The notes beneath the pieces were generated by a model, which made no database searches, was not told where the DNA came from, and worked only from the letters and a program-made list of their open reading frames with translations. Below are positions 1 to 11,924 of a stretch of DNA of 64,000 bases, piece after piece (position 1 is the first letter of the stretch; every line of letters begins with the position of its first letter). The stretch is taken from positions 62,001 to 126,000 of the forward strand of contig JAOALB010000117.1 in the NCBI GenBank assembly GCA_025331125.1. Reading direction: 5' to 3'. A program made the translations under genes and the position numbers. The stretch is from Mycogone perniciosa. Its lineage: Eukaryota > Ascomycota > Sordariomycetes > Hypocreales > Hypocreaceae.

Positions 1-885
1 TAAGAAGATCTTCCGGCTCCGAATGACAGTGGCTGACCAATCCAGAAACGGAATAGCCCATTGATTTGTTCTCCACTCTTGTAGTATAAAATACTTCTCC
101 CGCAACCGCTTCTTGATTTTCTTTTCCTTTCTTCTCTATCATCAGTAAGGGTTATTCTACACCGTCATGTGTTTTATAATTCTCAAAGGCGGCTCCGCAA
201 ATGCGGCTTGCTGAGGGTTATCCTACTTCTCTGTGGGTTTCCTTCCGTTCCCGGCCTCCAATAGTAAATACCATGTGAAACGTCTTCCTAATCAGCCGCG
301 AGTCGACGACTCCTGAGGATTGTGACTGTGGGCGTCTCTCAACATTCTACTCTCTTGGAGTATTCTATAGCAACAAGAATAATGACAGTGATTGTCTTGT
401 AATTGGTAGTTCTGGCGAACATGGGCTTGCCATTTATTGGACGTCCTGATGTTGTCCAGTTCCCGGCATGGGGAAATTTGCCGACCAACTTCAATTTGGC
501 GGATGCTCAGTGCATTTGCTGGACTATACTGGGAATACAGGGACAAAAGTCCAATTCACCTCGTCTCATTCACGAAGAGTACATCGTATTTGAACATTGT
601 CTTGGGCAAACTTTAGCTCCTCCATTTCTCGAGCCAAACCATAGGCATTTTCGCTCATGGTGTTCTCACGACGTGAAAAATATATTCGATCACGTGACCA
701 CGAATTCTTAGTTTGAACTCCAGAGACTTCGATGCGCACGGGCCATCCGCGCTGCTCCCGAAATTTTCTGATGAGAGTTGTATGATATCGCCGTTGACCC
801 TCCGGTTGCGACAGGTCTTCCACATCCCCTCCTGACACCGATTTCTGCGCCATATCTCGTATCGCCTCCACTGCCAGCCAAAGCC
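1..885. other. Upstream intergenic region, no supported gene
   Basis: I see no open frame here with recognisable protein features; the short frames on both strands lack homology that I recognise. The stretch carries pyrimidine-rich tracts around 90-140 typical of fungal promoters. A CACGTG box at 691-696, inside a near-palindrome (gatcacgtgacc), lies about 190 bp before the Tim23 start. CACGTG is the core bound by Cbf1/bHLH factors in fungi; a regulatory role here is inferred. A gene running off the left edge cannot be excluded. Confidence 0.4.
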
Positions 886-1657
886 ATGTCGTCTCTATGG
901 AACGCATTCACGGGCGGCAACAAGCCGTCCCATCAGCAGCCGCAGCAGCCACAGCAACCCCAGACGGTCGGCTCATCAGACTCTCCCTCCCACAGCAGCC
1001 TCTTCGATCCCACCCAGGGCCAAGGCGTAGAATCGTTCCTTCAGAGCTCGGCCTTTGCGGACCCTTCACAATTGCACCCTCTCGCCGGCTTGAACAAGGA
1101 CACACTCGAGTACCTGACGCTCGAGGATTCGGTGCTGTCTGACCTGCCTGGTGGCCAATCCGTCCTGCCCTCCCGCGGCTTCACAGACGATCTTTGCTAC
1201 GGCACTGGCATCACATATCTGACCGCACTGTCGATAGGAGGTGCATGGGGATTCCAGGAGGGTCTGCGAAAATCCTCCGGCCAGCCTCCCAAGTTGCGAC
1301 TCAATGCCATGCTGAACGCCATGACGAGGCGGGGTCCTTTCCTGGGCAACTCGGCTGGTGTTGTCGTTATTACCTATAACTGTATCAACTCTGGCATTGG
1401 ATACCTGCGCGGCAAGCACGACGCGGGGAATACTGTTGCTGCTGGTGCGTTGAGTGGTATGCTGTTCAAGAGCACGAGGGGTGTGCGGCCGATGATGGTT
1501 TCCGGTGGTCTTGTGGCCTCTGCGGCTTGTGTCTGGGCGGTAAGTCAACAACATGTCATGAGCCTCGATTTGATTGCGTTACTAACGAATGGACTAGATT
1601 GTGAGGCGATCATTCTTCCCTATCCCTGAATCTGTCGAGGCGGAACACAATCTATAA
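886..1657 (+). CDS. tim23: Mitochondrial import inner membrane translocase subunit Tim23
   Basis: This is the channel-forming subunit of the TIM23 presequence translocase in the mitochondrial inner membrane, which takes precursors arriving from the TOM complex. The predicted protein has 237 residues, normal for fungal Tim23. A Q/P-rich hydrophilic N-terminus (about 1-95, intermembrane space receptor part) is followed by the Tim17/22/23 membrane domain (about 105-237) with Gly-rich helices (motifs GTGITYLTAL, GFQEGL, NSAGVVVITYN, GALSGMLFKSTRG). The ATG at 886 was chosen because it opens with MSSLWNAF; the upstream in-frame start lacks support. A 58 bp intron (1540-1597, GTAAGT...TACTAAC...TAG) is needed: exon 1 ends in phase 0 after VWA, and exon 2 (1598-1657) encodes 19 residues beginning IVRRSFFPIP. 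Unspliced, the frame would end early at 1629. Confidence 0.93.
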
Positions 1658-2905
1658 TAGTACTATATAACGAGCAACATGCGCGAAGAGGAAGCCATTG
1701 GTGACGCAAACCAATATTAATCGACTACATACGAGTGGCAAAAGGGTATTGGGGACGAAGGGAAAAAAAGAAGGACTGGGCGGAGAAGGCAATCTCCATA
1801 TTCATGCCGGGTCTTATGAATGTGTCGAGGGAGTTTGGAAGCATTGGTGGTCATAGATGATTGATCTCTCCTCCCATGAATAAGTGTACATTATGTCGGG
1901 TAACCGGTCAGCGAGCATTAGACCATACAGGTTGGGGGGCGTCGGGTCTTCAATATTTTGAAGTTTGGATTATGTCTGTTTTTTTATATGGCGAAATGGT
2001 GAATGATGGGAGTGATGAGGTGATTCGTTTCCCAGAATGCGTAAGCATGACTTGGATCACAAGTGTGGCCGATAAGTGAGGGCATGCGCTGCTATAATGG
2101 GTGAAGGTGCTTTTGGGTTTAAAAAGCAGCTGATGGCTGAACAAAGAGAACGACATTCGAGCAGCATGAACAGGGGGGGATATCCAAACATTTTTCAGTA
2201 AAGTGGACGGATGCACCAGAGCGCGTGACTCTGGAACTTGAGTTCAAGAGGGACATTTCGTCTCGTCTCTAGGGGAATTGCGTTGCTTGCCTGAACTCAA
2301 CACATACACCAGCCATCACAGCACACCACACCAGAACGAGCGGACATAGTCGTGAGCTACAACTGCGCAAGGAAACCATCTCGAAAGTGCTTTGCGGCAA
2401 AATGTGCTTACCTTGTTTTCCGTGGACGTGGACGCAATACGAGGATCCATTGGACTCGATGCCACAACAGTCTGTGTGGGTTTACGATGGACAGTCGTGG
2501 TCACTGCAACAATTAGTGAGTGTTGTATTTTTCTTTCGGTTGTTATTTTTGTCTCTACGCTTTGTTTTCTCGAGTTGTGGTAAAATAGTGCCCTCTATGG
2601 GTGGTCGGTTGTCATACCAGCTGCATCGTCTGTCAGGGCTGGCCAGGGGAACCCCCTTTCTCGAGGATTCCGACACCTGGCTTGAGGAGAGGAAATTCTG
2701 TGCTCCAGCTGTTCTCATATGGAATAAACTGTCTGGCAGTTGTCAGTGCCCTAACTCACCACACACAACATCTGATTTCTTTCTTTGACTTTCTCCAAAC
2801 TCAAACATCAACATCTCCTCGTCTCCTGGAACCAGCTCCGGGGACACTCAACTCTGTTCTTCCCCCTTCGTCTCTCTCGCTTTCCTCCTCTTCCAGAGGC
2901 CGACG
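1658..2905. other. Intergenic region, tim23 3' end and 5' leader of next gene
   Basis: No supported gene. The first few hundred bases would hold the tim23 3' UTR. From about 2,500 the sequence becomes T-rich and then CT-rich (about 2,770-2,905), which looks like promoter and leader sequence for the gene starting at 2906. Short frames here overlap on both strands and show no protein-like features. Confidence 0.4.
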
Positions 2906-4313
2906 ATGCCCGAGACTGCAACGGATCCGAAGTCTCCCAAGACCCCTCGACGGCTCAAGACCGGAGGAGAGCCGCTTCGTCAGGTGCACTTCCAGAGCCC
3001 TGGCAACCACAAGACCTTGTCCTCCGCCTCGCCTGGCGCAGAACCCGAAGGAAACAGCGCTGAAGCGACCAGCGGCCAGGAACAGGACAACCAGCCCGAA
3101 AACTTCCCTCAACTTGGCGGCGGTCAGTGGTACACGTCTGCTGACCCAACCCAGAGTGTCAAGCTGCCTGGCCAACCGTTCCCAGGCGCCTTTCCAGCTG
3201 GCTTCGCTCCCGCACCACACCACCCTCACTTTTTTGCACCTCCTCATCTTGTCAGCGTCAACAACGCCATCCACGGCTTCCATCCTTTCCCTCACCCTCA
3301 TCTGCCTGCGCCTGTTGCCTTTATCGGTATTCCGCATCCGCATCTGCATCCGCATCAGCAGCCCCTGACTTCTGCTGCTCCCACTATGGCTGCCGACTAC
3401 CAGAACGCGGCGCCTCTTCCCACTGGCGTTAACTTCCAGCCGCCTGTGCCGGACACGACTTTTGGCCCGATCCCTCACGTCTATGTTCCTCGCTTTGACG
3501 GGGGCTTTGTGCCTGCTGGCGTTCAAGTCGGTCTTCCTCCCCCGGTTCAGTTTGTTTCCGCCCCTGCCTACACTGCCACCACCACCGTGATCATGCCAAA
3601 GACGTTTTATCACAACGGCTATACCTACTATGCAAGTCGAACCCGCAGCTCCTGCAAACTCCTCGTTACTCGACTTGGCCGAGATGACACATGGCGGCAG
3701 ATTGGTCTGGTGGTGTCAGATAGAAAAGCTCCCGGTGTGCCAAGTGGCAGCACTGAATTTGTGGCTTTTTTTTGACTCATCTGATGTTCTTGTTCTGCTT
3801 TGCTCTGTTCTTTTATCTTGTTCACCAACGTATGCTAACACCCTATAGCAACCGACTGTCGCTGGCGTTCCCGTCGTCCAGCCCGGTTACGTTGTCGCCA
3901 AGCAGCCCGCTGGCGTCCCACAGCCCATCATGAGTCAACAGCCTGTCATGATCAACGGTCAGCCGATGATGGCTCCCTTCCAGCACATGCAGGCGGGCCC
4001 CCCGATGGGTGTGGGCGCCGGCGGCGTCCCCGTCATAGCAGGTAATAATGGTGGTCAAATCCCCGAAGTTTCTGGTCTTGGTCGTACCCCCGCAGAGGAG
4101 ACTGTTCGACAGCTCCAGTTTGCTCACTCGAACAAGCTGTTTGAACCCCAAGAGTTCAAACCCTCGGATGATGACCCTTCTCGTTTCTACTATGTTCGCG
4201 AGGTTGACGGAAATTGGACCCAGCGCAACCGCTTTACTATTGATCACCTCGGTGATTGCCGTTGGTACGTTACCGACGAGGGCTGGTTCTACGCCATCCG
4301 CCTTCCCAGCTAG
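2906..4313 (+). CDS. Conserved fungal Pro/His/Gln-rich protein of unknown function
   Basis: I do not recognise a named family. Two exons, 2906-3631 and 3849-4310 plus stop, give 396 residues. The N-terminal two thirds (about 1-310) is low complexity, rich in Pro, His, Gln and Val (HPHLHPHQQP, QPVMINGQPMM), and probably disordered. The C-terminal ~80 residues are compact and aromatic: RTPAEETVRQLQFAHSNKLF, then DPSRFYYVREVDGNWTQRN, then CRWYVTDEGWFYAIRLP. This looks like a small folded domain that such fungal proteins share. The 217 bp intron 3632-3848 starts with GCAAGT instead of GT and ends with CTATAG after a GCTAAC branch site. The only GT nearby (3636) would break the frame, while the GC donor joins the exons exactly in phase 0. 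No signal peptide or membrane segment is seen. RNA-related or scaffold roles are possible but unsupported. Confidence 0.78.
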
Positions 4314-5509
4314 ATGGAGGGTCTTTTACAAGGTCAAGTAGGTGTAAAAGTTTGCGACGTGAAGTGAACCTTGGGTTGCTAAGGCAGCATGACAGGCACG
4401 GAATGTTGAGTTTGCTATTCGTACCAGTGACTTGTACGCACCGCGGTTGAAGGTAAGCAGAGAGTGCCCTGGTTGCCTCCCTGGAGGACCCGAGTTAACA
4501 CAGACAGTCTCAGTCGTTCACGACTGCAAGCATTCAGAAAAGTGACACCGGTTTTGCAAAGGTATGCTTGATGTTGGTCCATGTCCCTTGTCCAACTCCA
4601 GGGCTAAGGCTCATTTTAATACATTAGTTTGAGTATCGACTTTCGATCGAATGAGCACTGTTCGCCGCAGGTGGGCCAGTTACTCAGGTTTGGGGGGAAT
4701 TACTGAGTGCTTTGAGACCTTATGAATAGTTTTCTGGTGTAGAGCCATTCGAGAAATGAAAAGTCTTTCGGACCAATGTTTTTGTCTCTCCCTGATGATT
4801 GCTGATGAGTATGATGAGTCTCATGTCGCATTCATCATCACATGCTCAACAATACTTAAAATCAGGATCCTAATTAAAAGTCATGTATCCTGAGAAAATT
4901 AATGGTAAAAAAAATCATTTCTATTCTGTATAGATTATTAATTGGATTCGTTCAAGATTTCCCACTTCCTGCAGTTTCTATGTTTGTAGGGTAGGCTGCT
5001 TACTCAGGATCGAATGATCAAACCAGCCACGATATAATATATGGAAGAGGGGCTTGCATTGCGCATTAACTCTTCTTCTGCTCTATCAGCTGATTCTACA
5101 CATTTTCCTCTGCGAGCTCTTTGTCTTGCCCTATTTAAAGAGATAGATAAAGACAGAGAAAGCCTTTCATCTCGGGGGCCTTTTATTTTGGCGTCGGTAT
5201 TAAAGTGCAATTGCTCTACGGAGTACGCACACTACAAGTCAAATAGGACTGGTGGCTTAATGAAAGCGTATGAAGGTATCGTATCAACCATTATGACGTG
5301 GATTTGCCCGAATGCTAACTCTCAACGCAAAGGGACTTTTCCATCATATTTGAGAGAACAATTCGTTCATATCGCTGTTGTTTACTCGTTGTGCTGGCCA
5401 GTGCTTTCAATTGCCGAGGTTCACCTACCGGGACATTCCATCTCTTCTCAAACAAAGCGACTTCACCTCGTAAAGCCCTCAAGCAAAATCATCGAGAAAT
5501 ATCAACAAA
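4314..5509. other. Intergenic region
   Basis: About 1.2 kb without a supported gene. It contains the 3' UTR of the upstream gene and the promoter of the dephospho-CoA kinase gene. A frame that overlaps the kinase gene (5041-5724) is in a different frame and is treated as spurious. Local composition turns AT-rich around 4,850-4,960. Confidence 0.4.
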
Positions 5510-6334
5510 ATGCTTCTCATCGGACTGACTGGGTCCATCGCGACCGGCAAGTCAACCGTCTCATCACTGCTCTCCTCACCACCGCACTCCCTGCCCATCA
5601 TCGATGCCGATGTGCTCGCCCGCAAAGTCGTCGAGCCAGGCACGAGAGGCTACGCCGCCATTGTGAAGCATTTTGGTCCAACGACCCCCAACTTACTCCT
5701 CCCCGTTTCAGAATCTATGCCTGAGGAAGGGCCTGATGGGAAAGGCCGACCGCTGAATCGTCCTGCGCTGGGACGTCGTGTGTTTGGCAGCAGTGAGGCG
5801 CTACAGAAGGACAGGGCGGTGTTGAATGGGATTGTGCACCCAGCGGTGCGGTGGGAGATGTTAAAGATGGTGGTGGGATGCTACTTGCGCGGCTATTGGG
5901 CGGTGGTGCTGGATATCCCACTGTTGTTTGAGAGTAAGCTTGATAGATTCTGTACCGTGACGGTGGTAGTTGCTGTGACGGAGCCGGAGACGCAGCTGAG
6001 GAGGTTGATGGAGAGGGATCCTCACTTGAGTAGGGAGGATACGGATAATAGAGTGAAGAGCCAGACTGACGTGCGTGTCAAGGCGAAGAGATGTGCGGCC
6101 AGGGGGGATGGGAGAGGAGTGGTGCTGTGGAATGACGGATCGAAGAAGGAGTTGGAGGACCAGCTGACGAAGGAGATGGCAAAGCTGAAGAGAGGGAGTC
6201 CGGAGTGGTGGTCGTGGTTGATGCTGGGATGCCCGCCTTTGGCGGTGGTGTTGGCAGCTTGGAGGTTTTGGCAGAATGTGAGGATTAACAAGCAATGGGA
6301 GGAGATGCAAGAAGTGGCCAAGGGAAAGCTCTAG
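5510..6334 (+). CDS. CAB5: Dephospho-CoA kinase with C-terminal membrane segment
   Basis: It catalyses the last step of coenzyme A synthesis, ATP-dependent phosphorylation of the 3'-hydroxyl of dephospho-CoA. The 274-residue protein opens directly with the P-loop (GLTGSIATGKST, residues 5-16). Other CoaE-family signatures follow: IIDADVLARKVVEPG (about 30-44), the substrate-binding segment VVLDIPLLFES (about 132-142), a lid region with LMERDPHLSREDTDNRVKSQ (about 165-184), and VVLWNDGSKKEL (about 205-216). A hydrophobic stretch around 233-254 (WWSWLMLGCPPLAVVLAAW) is a likely C-terminal membrane anchor; fungal and other eukaryotic enzymes are often membrane or mitochondrial associated. The single-exon start at 5510 is fixed by the P-loop position. 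No introns are needed and no lesions are seen. Confidence 0.93.
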   Translation: MLLIGLTGSIATGKSTVSSLLSSPPHSLPIIDADVLARKVVEPGTRGYAAIVKHFGPTTPNLLLPVSESMPEEGPDGKGRPLNRPALGRRVFGSSEALQKDRAVLNGIVHPAVRWEMLKMVVGCYLRGYWAVVLDIPLLFESKLDRFCTVTVVVAVTEPETQLRRLMERDPHLSREDTDNRVKSQTDVRVKAKRCAARGDGRGVVLWNDGSKKELEDQLTKEMAKLKRGSPEWWSWLMLGCPPLAVVLAAWRFWQNVRINKQWEEMQEVAKGKL

Positions 6335-6749
6335 GACTTTTCTTTCGTTAATGGAGAGCCGATAGCGGCATAGATATATGGCTGTATGGCTGTTGGAGGA
6401 CGTCTGGTCGAGCTGGTTACCTAAGGGACGGAGTGGCAGCCAGCTGGAAAATTTGAACCTCTCTCCTTTATTCACATGCTCACGCCCCCAACCTCCCTCT
6501 TACATCTCTACCATTCACCATCCACGCTTTTATTTTTGGGAGGTAGAGGGTCCCTCAGTTCTTTAGCTCTTGTGTTTCTTCCATCTCTCGCGAACAAGAT
6601 CCTTCCAAATCTGCCAATCTCACAGGGCATAGGCTGGCCTTCCCTGAACACCGCCTCGCATGATTTGATGAACCATTCATCCCAAGTGCTCGACCTTGCC
6701 TTGCCCATGGAAACTACAGCATAAAGGCTTCACCGTCATCTCATCTACG
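6335..6749. other. Intergenic promoter region
   Basis: About 415 bp between the kinase stop and the next start codon. CT-rich stretches around 6,480-6,590 look like a fungal promoter or leader. No gene is seen. The frame of the next gene is open back to 6696, but the first well-placed ATG before conserved-looking sequence is at 6750. Confidence 0.35.
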
Positions 6750-9391
6750 ATGGCGCCAAAGGTGAAGAATGGCCCTTCGCTCTTCTGCGAATGGGTTGTC
6801 GGAGCCACCATTCCCTCGATCCTTGGCCCACCACCCAAGCCAAAGCCAAAGCCAAAGCCAAAAAAGCGAGACCTGGTCAAGGTCCATGTGGTCACCGACG
6901 ATGAATCGTGCGAGGATACCCTCACCATTACCTACCCCCGAGGTGATAGCAAGAACGCGAAGAAGGAAAAGAACGATGTCGAAATAGCGGAAGTGATTAA
7001 GAAGGTCCGATTTGAGGAGGACAAGACCCCGAAGAAGTCGGCGTTGAAGAAAACTTCCGCCACGTCATCCGAATCGGAGGAAGCGCCCTCGGCGGAATCT
7101 ACAGGCGATGCCACCTCGTCTGGAGAAGCCACAGGTTCTAACACGACTTCGGATGCCGAATCAGACAAGTCGACTCTCCTTGCTAAACCTACCAAAGCTA
7201 CCAAGATCAAGAAGCACAAAAAGCCTGCAAGCACGGACAGTGAAGACGACTCTGAGCCGCACCCTACCTGCCAGTGCAAAGACTGCGCCCAGACAAGGCA
7301 GAAGCTTGAAAAGCAAGGCAAAATATGCCAAAAGAAGAAGCACAAAGAGCCTGAGATAGAGACAGAGACCTCAGGGACTGAAACCGATTCTGCCCCTGAG
7401 AAACCTGCACCAGCCAAGAAGCCTAAGAAGAAAGCAAAAGAACAAAAAAAGGTGGAGGAGTCCGACACTGATGGGGAGACGTCCGAATCTGTCAAGGACG
7501 GCGAGACATCCGAGTCTGCAAAGGAGAGCGAGGCTGAGGAAAAACCCAAAAAGAAGAGTCCCGAGAAAAAGAAAGAGAAGAAGGAGACCGAAGCCAAAGA
7601 GAAAGAAGCCAAGAAGGAGGAGAAGCCGGCTAAAGCAGACGAAACCAAGAAGAAGCTAGACCCTCCCAAGGCCGACAAAGAGAAGAAGGCCGAAGAGGAG
7701 AAGAGCACAGAGCCAGAAAAGGCAGAGGAGAAGACAGAAACAAAGCCCGAGGAGAAGGGCAAAGAAAAACAGGACAAGAAAATAGCCGAGAAGAAGAACA
7801 AGACCAAGCAAGCAAAGAAGGTCGAGGAATCATCGGATGAAGAAGAAGACATCCCCGTGAGGGTTGTGAGGAAGCCCAAGAGAATTGGGAACCGCAAAAA
7901 GAGCGAATATCCAGCGGCATACCCTGGCCCTCACGTCCGCCGCCCCAATTTCATTGCACCCGTCCGCGCTGAGGTCGTGCAGACTGAGCGTGTGGTTGAA
8001 ACCGCGGAAGATCCACTGCCAAATGCTTACTACGACTCACTCCACAACATCGTCCGCGTCTATCACGGCCCTGTGTACGGGAACCATGGCCAGCCTCTCT
8101 ATCCGCTCCGAAACTCGGCTCAGCGTCCGCTTCCTGTTGGGATGCAACATCCGACGAAGAACCCATACTTTAATGGGTTCAATAATGTGATGCCAATGCA
8201 ACAGCAACAGCCACAGCCACAGGGATACGAGAATGTACCTATCACACAGGGCATGCCCATTACGGCCTGGAATGCTATGTGTGCCCCTCCAGGAGCCCCT
8301 CCAATGCAACCGGGTGCCCCTCCAATGATGCAGCCAGGTGCTCCTCTTCAAGGTGGTCATCCCATGCAGTGGCATGGATATGCCCCGAACCAGAACGGCG
8401 GAAAAGGAGCGTTTAGTCTCACCGGAGTGGCTGGTGGCACTCCTCCTTTGAGCAGAGGTAGCAAGAACAAAGAGCCGGATAACAATGTTGCACCTACCGG
8501 TCAGGTATGTGGTTTACCTCCCCACCCGCGTTTCATTCATGAACAGGCTACTAACTCGAGAGGTAGAATCCGTATTATACACGGAAGACATCTGCGTTGA
8601 GCAACCTCACTGGCTCACATGCCAGCCAACAGAACGGCAAGAACATCTCTCCCGCACAACAATGGCCCGGTTCCAACAGGACAGTAGCCGGTGGCTCAAA
8701 ACAAGGCTCCGCCCCGCAGTGGAATATATCGCCGCAAAATAGTCTTGGTGCCTGGGCAAACAAAAGTCAGCAAAGCAACCAATGGGGCGACAATGCCGGC
8801 AATGGCAGCCAGCAGAACAGTGGTCAATGGGGCAATTGGAACAACACGAGCAACGATCAGAATGCTGGGGGAGATACATGGGGCCAAACGAACAACGGGA
8901 GTGACACGTGGAACCAGACGAACAATGGAGGCGACACATGGGGTCAGACAAATAATGAAGGCGACCAGACGAATAACGGAGGCGACAAGAATAATAATAT
9001 CGAGACGTGGAGCCAGATGGCAGTTCCAGAGTATAGCTGGGACTACGGTGCTCCAGTCGATTCATGGGGCAACACTCTTCCGGCTGATGCGTTCACCAAG
9101 GTAGCCCCCGGTGACCCCTGGGGTTTGGAGGAGTCATATTGCCCATTCCCACAGTTCCGTGTCTATGACACAGAAACAGAAATCGGCAACGAAACCGGAA
9201 AAGAAACTGAAATGGAGAATGATCCTACGGCCGACATGGCGGATAACAATGTGATCCCTGGAAAGGCGAAGATGCCTGGTAGCTGGTACTCGGAGACCGA
9301 GGGTCACACGGCAGCTGCCAATGCTGCCCAGCCGGACTGGGCAGATCAGACCATGGCAGCGAGCACTGGTGGTAAGATTGATCGGTGGTGA
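6750..9391 (+). CDS. Large Lys/Glu-rich disordered protein with WGQTNN-type repeats
   Basis: No named family recognised. Two exons (6750-8504 and 8567-9391) give 859 residues. The order is: a short hydrophobic N-terminus (SLFCEWVVGATIPSILG); a KPKPKPKPKK run (about 29-38); an acidic/Ser-rich part; a Cys-containing motif (HPTCQCKDCAQTRQK, about 171-185); a ~200-residue block of alternating Lys and Glu (about 190-375) that would form charged disorder or a single alpha-helix; a Pro/Met/Gln-rich part with two APPM-type repeats (about 480-560); and a C-terminal Asn/Gln/Trp/Gly-rich part with 10-residue tandem repeats. The 62 bp intron 8505-8566 (CAG|GTATGT...TACTAAC...TAG) joins two frames in phase 0. 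The start at 6750 (MAPKVKNGPSLF) is preferred to the upstream 6696 ATG because of its position after the leader. A nuclear or RNA-granule role would fit the composition, but nothing proves it. Confidence 0.75.
8866..8993 (+). repeat. Coding tandem repeat, 30 bp units
   Basis: Inside exon 2 of the disordered protein, about three full 30 bp units encode GGDTWGQTNN-like decapeptides (second copy GSDTWNQTNN), followed by two shortened units (EGDQTNN, GGDKNN). The unit length being a multiple of three keeps the frame, so copy number could vary between strains. Confidence 0.8.
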
Positions 9392-11924
9392 GCACTGTCT
9401 GGGGGGACATCAATGCCGACTGAGAGAAGCAACTGGCGCGACATAAAGCTCTTGGTAGAAACTTGACATGGAGGATTTGCTGGACGTTTTTCTTTTCTGT
9501 CTCTGCACCGTGGGGTTTCAACTGGCCGGACAGCTCATAGTCTTCCTGCTTGTTCCGGAGGGATAGGTCCTGGTGACCTTGCGGCTGGATTCTGGGAATG
9601 GGAAAGCAGGAATGGGAATGCAAGAACTGGAGTCTTCACAATCTGGAGGATTTAGACGTGAGAGGCATATCTCACATCTGCGGCAACGCACGCGGAAGAC
9701 TCGCATAACAATCAGTTCAGGAATTGCTCGCACTTTTGATTTGGTAGATAGGTAGATAGACAATAAGACAGATAGGGGGCATCATCACCTTAAAGACCCC
9801 CCCAGAAAAATGTGTGTCGACCCAAGCAGCTACTTGTGACTTCACCTCGACAGATAAGAATTGTTGGGCTCTTACTTTCCCATACTTTACCCTTTTACGC
9901 AAGGGATTCCACAGTCGGTGATAAAATCTCATCAAGGTACTCTTCGGGAATTCCATCAAAAGGTTGACGCTTTGCTCCAAGGTTTCCATTTCAGGGTCCA
10001 TAAGCAATAGAAAGTTCTGGGTCCTGTCCAGCTCTTATCTTGAATTCAATGTCTTCCTTTTTTGCATTTCAAGGTTCTAAACTGCCAAGGCGTTCACCGT
10101 CGTCAAGCCACATAGTAGAGGTATATAATTAAAATAGAGTTGATGCTGCTACCACTTTATACCCATAAATGTGTGTGATTTGGCGCGCTATGTGGTTTAT
10201 GTGGTTGAATGCCTTGTGCGGTCAAATGCGCTATATTTTAGTGGTTCGTACACTGCGTATACTGCATATGGTGAGCCCTTGCACTCTATCCCTGACCCGC
10301 CATGACTTATTATTGATACAGCCATTTATCCGGCTCACATCCCGCCGTTGTTGTAATCCGAGCGGCCAGTTGTCTAGGTATCTTGAGTCTGAAGCTAGGT
10401 ACGCCTAAAATAGGTGTGTATAAATCATTACAATTGACACTAGGCATACCAATACTCTAGATGGAAACTGAATTCCCTTAACGGCTGTGGCCGCGCTGTT
10501 CCTTTCCTCTGGGCTTTTTCTGTTCTTTTCTACCAAATCCCCTTTCCCCCAAATTAGCCAAGCCCAGTTGGAAGACGAACGTGCGTGGCTCTTCTGGTTT
10601 CAGGGAGCACCTACACTTTCATTTAGGGGCTATGATGATTTAGCTACCTGACGAGGCAGTGCTGAGCCCCCATTTTTAGCTACGAGTAATAGCAATCGAA
10701 GCATGGCAGTGCCTTGGTTCGTTCACCTAATTGGGCTCGATTTTCTCCCATTTTCATCTATCCATTTTACTCTTGCTTCCAGTTAAAGCATCTCATTGCC
10801 GGATGGCGCTTCTACCCAAGTCATGTGGCGCGTTGGGCTAAGCTGGCCTGTCAAAATGCAAAGAAGGATGTATGTTATATGGGTTTCACTTGGACGGCCA
10901 TCACTTGGAAACAGGTGATAGAGAGGAATCTATTCATTAGAAGTAAGACGTGAATTTGGATGAGAGGGGGAAGCATCGAATGCTTGACGTGGGATGAAAG
11001 GGATAGTAAACAAAGAGACAACCGACCACGGAGCTCCTTCTCTTGATGCATACGTACATAGGAAAGCCTGACGAAGGCCTGCAATTTTCAACTGAATTCT
11101 CCTTACGCAAACTGCGCCATCGTTATCAGCCTTGCATGAATCAAAAGCGAATCCAATATGTATTTCAAAGTCAGATCATTCTCAAACAAGATATAACACA
11201 AATCCAAGACTAGCCGCTTGATTCATCCATTTTGACCAAATCTTGAACAGCCAACACCGCTGCCAATCCGTTCCTGGAGACTCCACTAACATGATGCAGG
11301 CTTCCTTGATAATGGCTTCTAAATTAACGGGGCGAGCAACACTGGCGTGGAAAGCAGAGTGAAGAATGTTGGCTCGTGGGCTCTGCAAGAAGGCATAAAC
11401 TACAAGGAGATTGTTAGAAAGAACCATGGTCCATATCTGAACGTAAGAGAGCGTCCTATTAGGAATTGGCTTTGTGACAAGACCCTTCTTTGTACCTGTA
11501 CAACATCACCCTAGTAATCCTTTGCAAAGAAATGGTCAATGCATCATAACAATCATCACGTTCAGGCAGTAGTACCTTAGGAGGTTTTCAAAGGTATGTT
11601 AGGTCAATTGACAAGGTAGACATTATTTCCGACCAAAATTCAGCAAAATGTGAGCCCACCCTGTGCGTTTGGATAAGTGACCTTATATGCTATGCGACAT
11701 GGCAGGGTCTGAGGTTATGGAGACAAGGAACGTGACGCGTTCCCCAGGTACTAGTTATATATTAGGTAGCCGGGAAACTATTAGGGATAAGGTAATAGAG
11801 AAGGCGGGATCATTAGGTGCCCATTGACCCTTGTAGTGTGATATGATTACTAGTACTGACTATACACACGATCCGTTATAAGCTACACATCTCCTACATC
11901 CGTCCATGCAGCTTCATACCAACC
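9392..11924. other. 2.5 kb intergenic region, no supported gene
   Basis: This stretch separates the disordered-protein gene from the 3' end of the killer-toxin-like chitinase gene. Short frames on both strands (for example an 81-codon frame at 11,182-11,427 on the minus strand) have no recognised domain, splice partners or codon bias that would support them. A short tggtagatagg-type repeat lies near 9,740. No tRNA-like cloverleaf was noticed. Unannotated non-coding RNA or regulatory DNA remains possible. Confidence 0.4.

Noticed and set aside
566..907. 113-codon minus-strand frame overlapping the tim23 start
   Set aside because: It overlaps the tim23 promoter and coding start antisense, and an internal ATG leads only to a 30-residue peptide without features.
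5041..5724. 227-codon frame upstream of and overlapping the dephospho-CoA kinase
   Set aside because: It is out of frame with the kinase and its protein-like part is only the shadow of the P-loop region.
6932..7897. 321-codon minus-strand frame, Ser/Phe-rich
   Set aside because: It is the antisense shadow of the Lys/Glu-rich repeats in the real gene.
11182..11427. 81-codon minus-strand frame in the 2.5 kb intergenic region
   Set aside because: No domain, splice partner or conserved-looking motif; indistinguishable from a chance frame.
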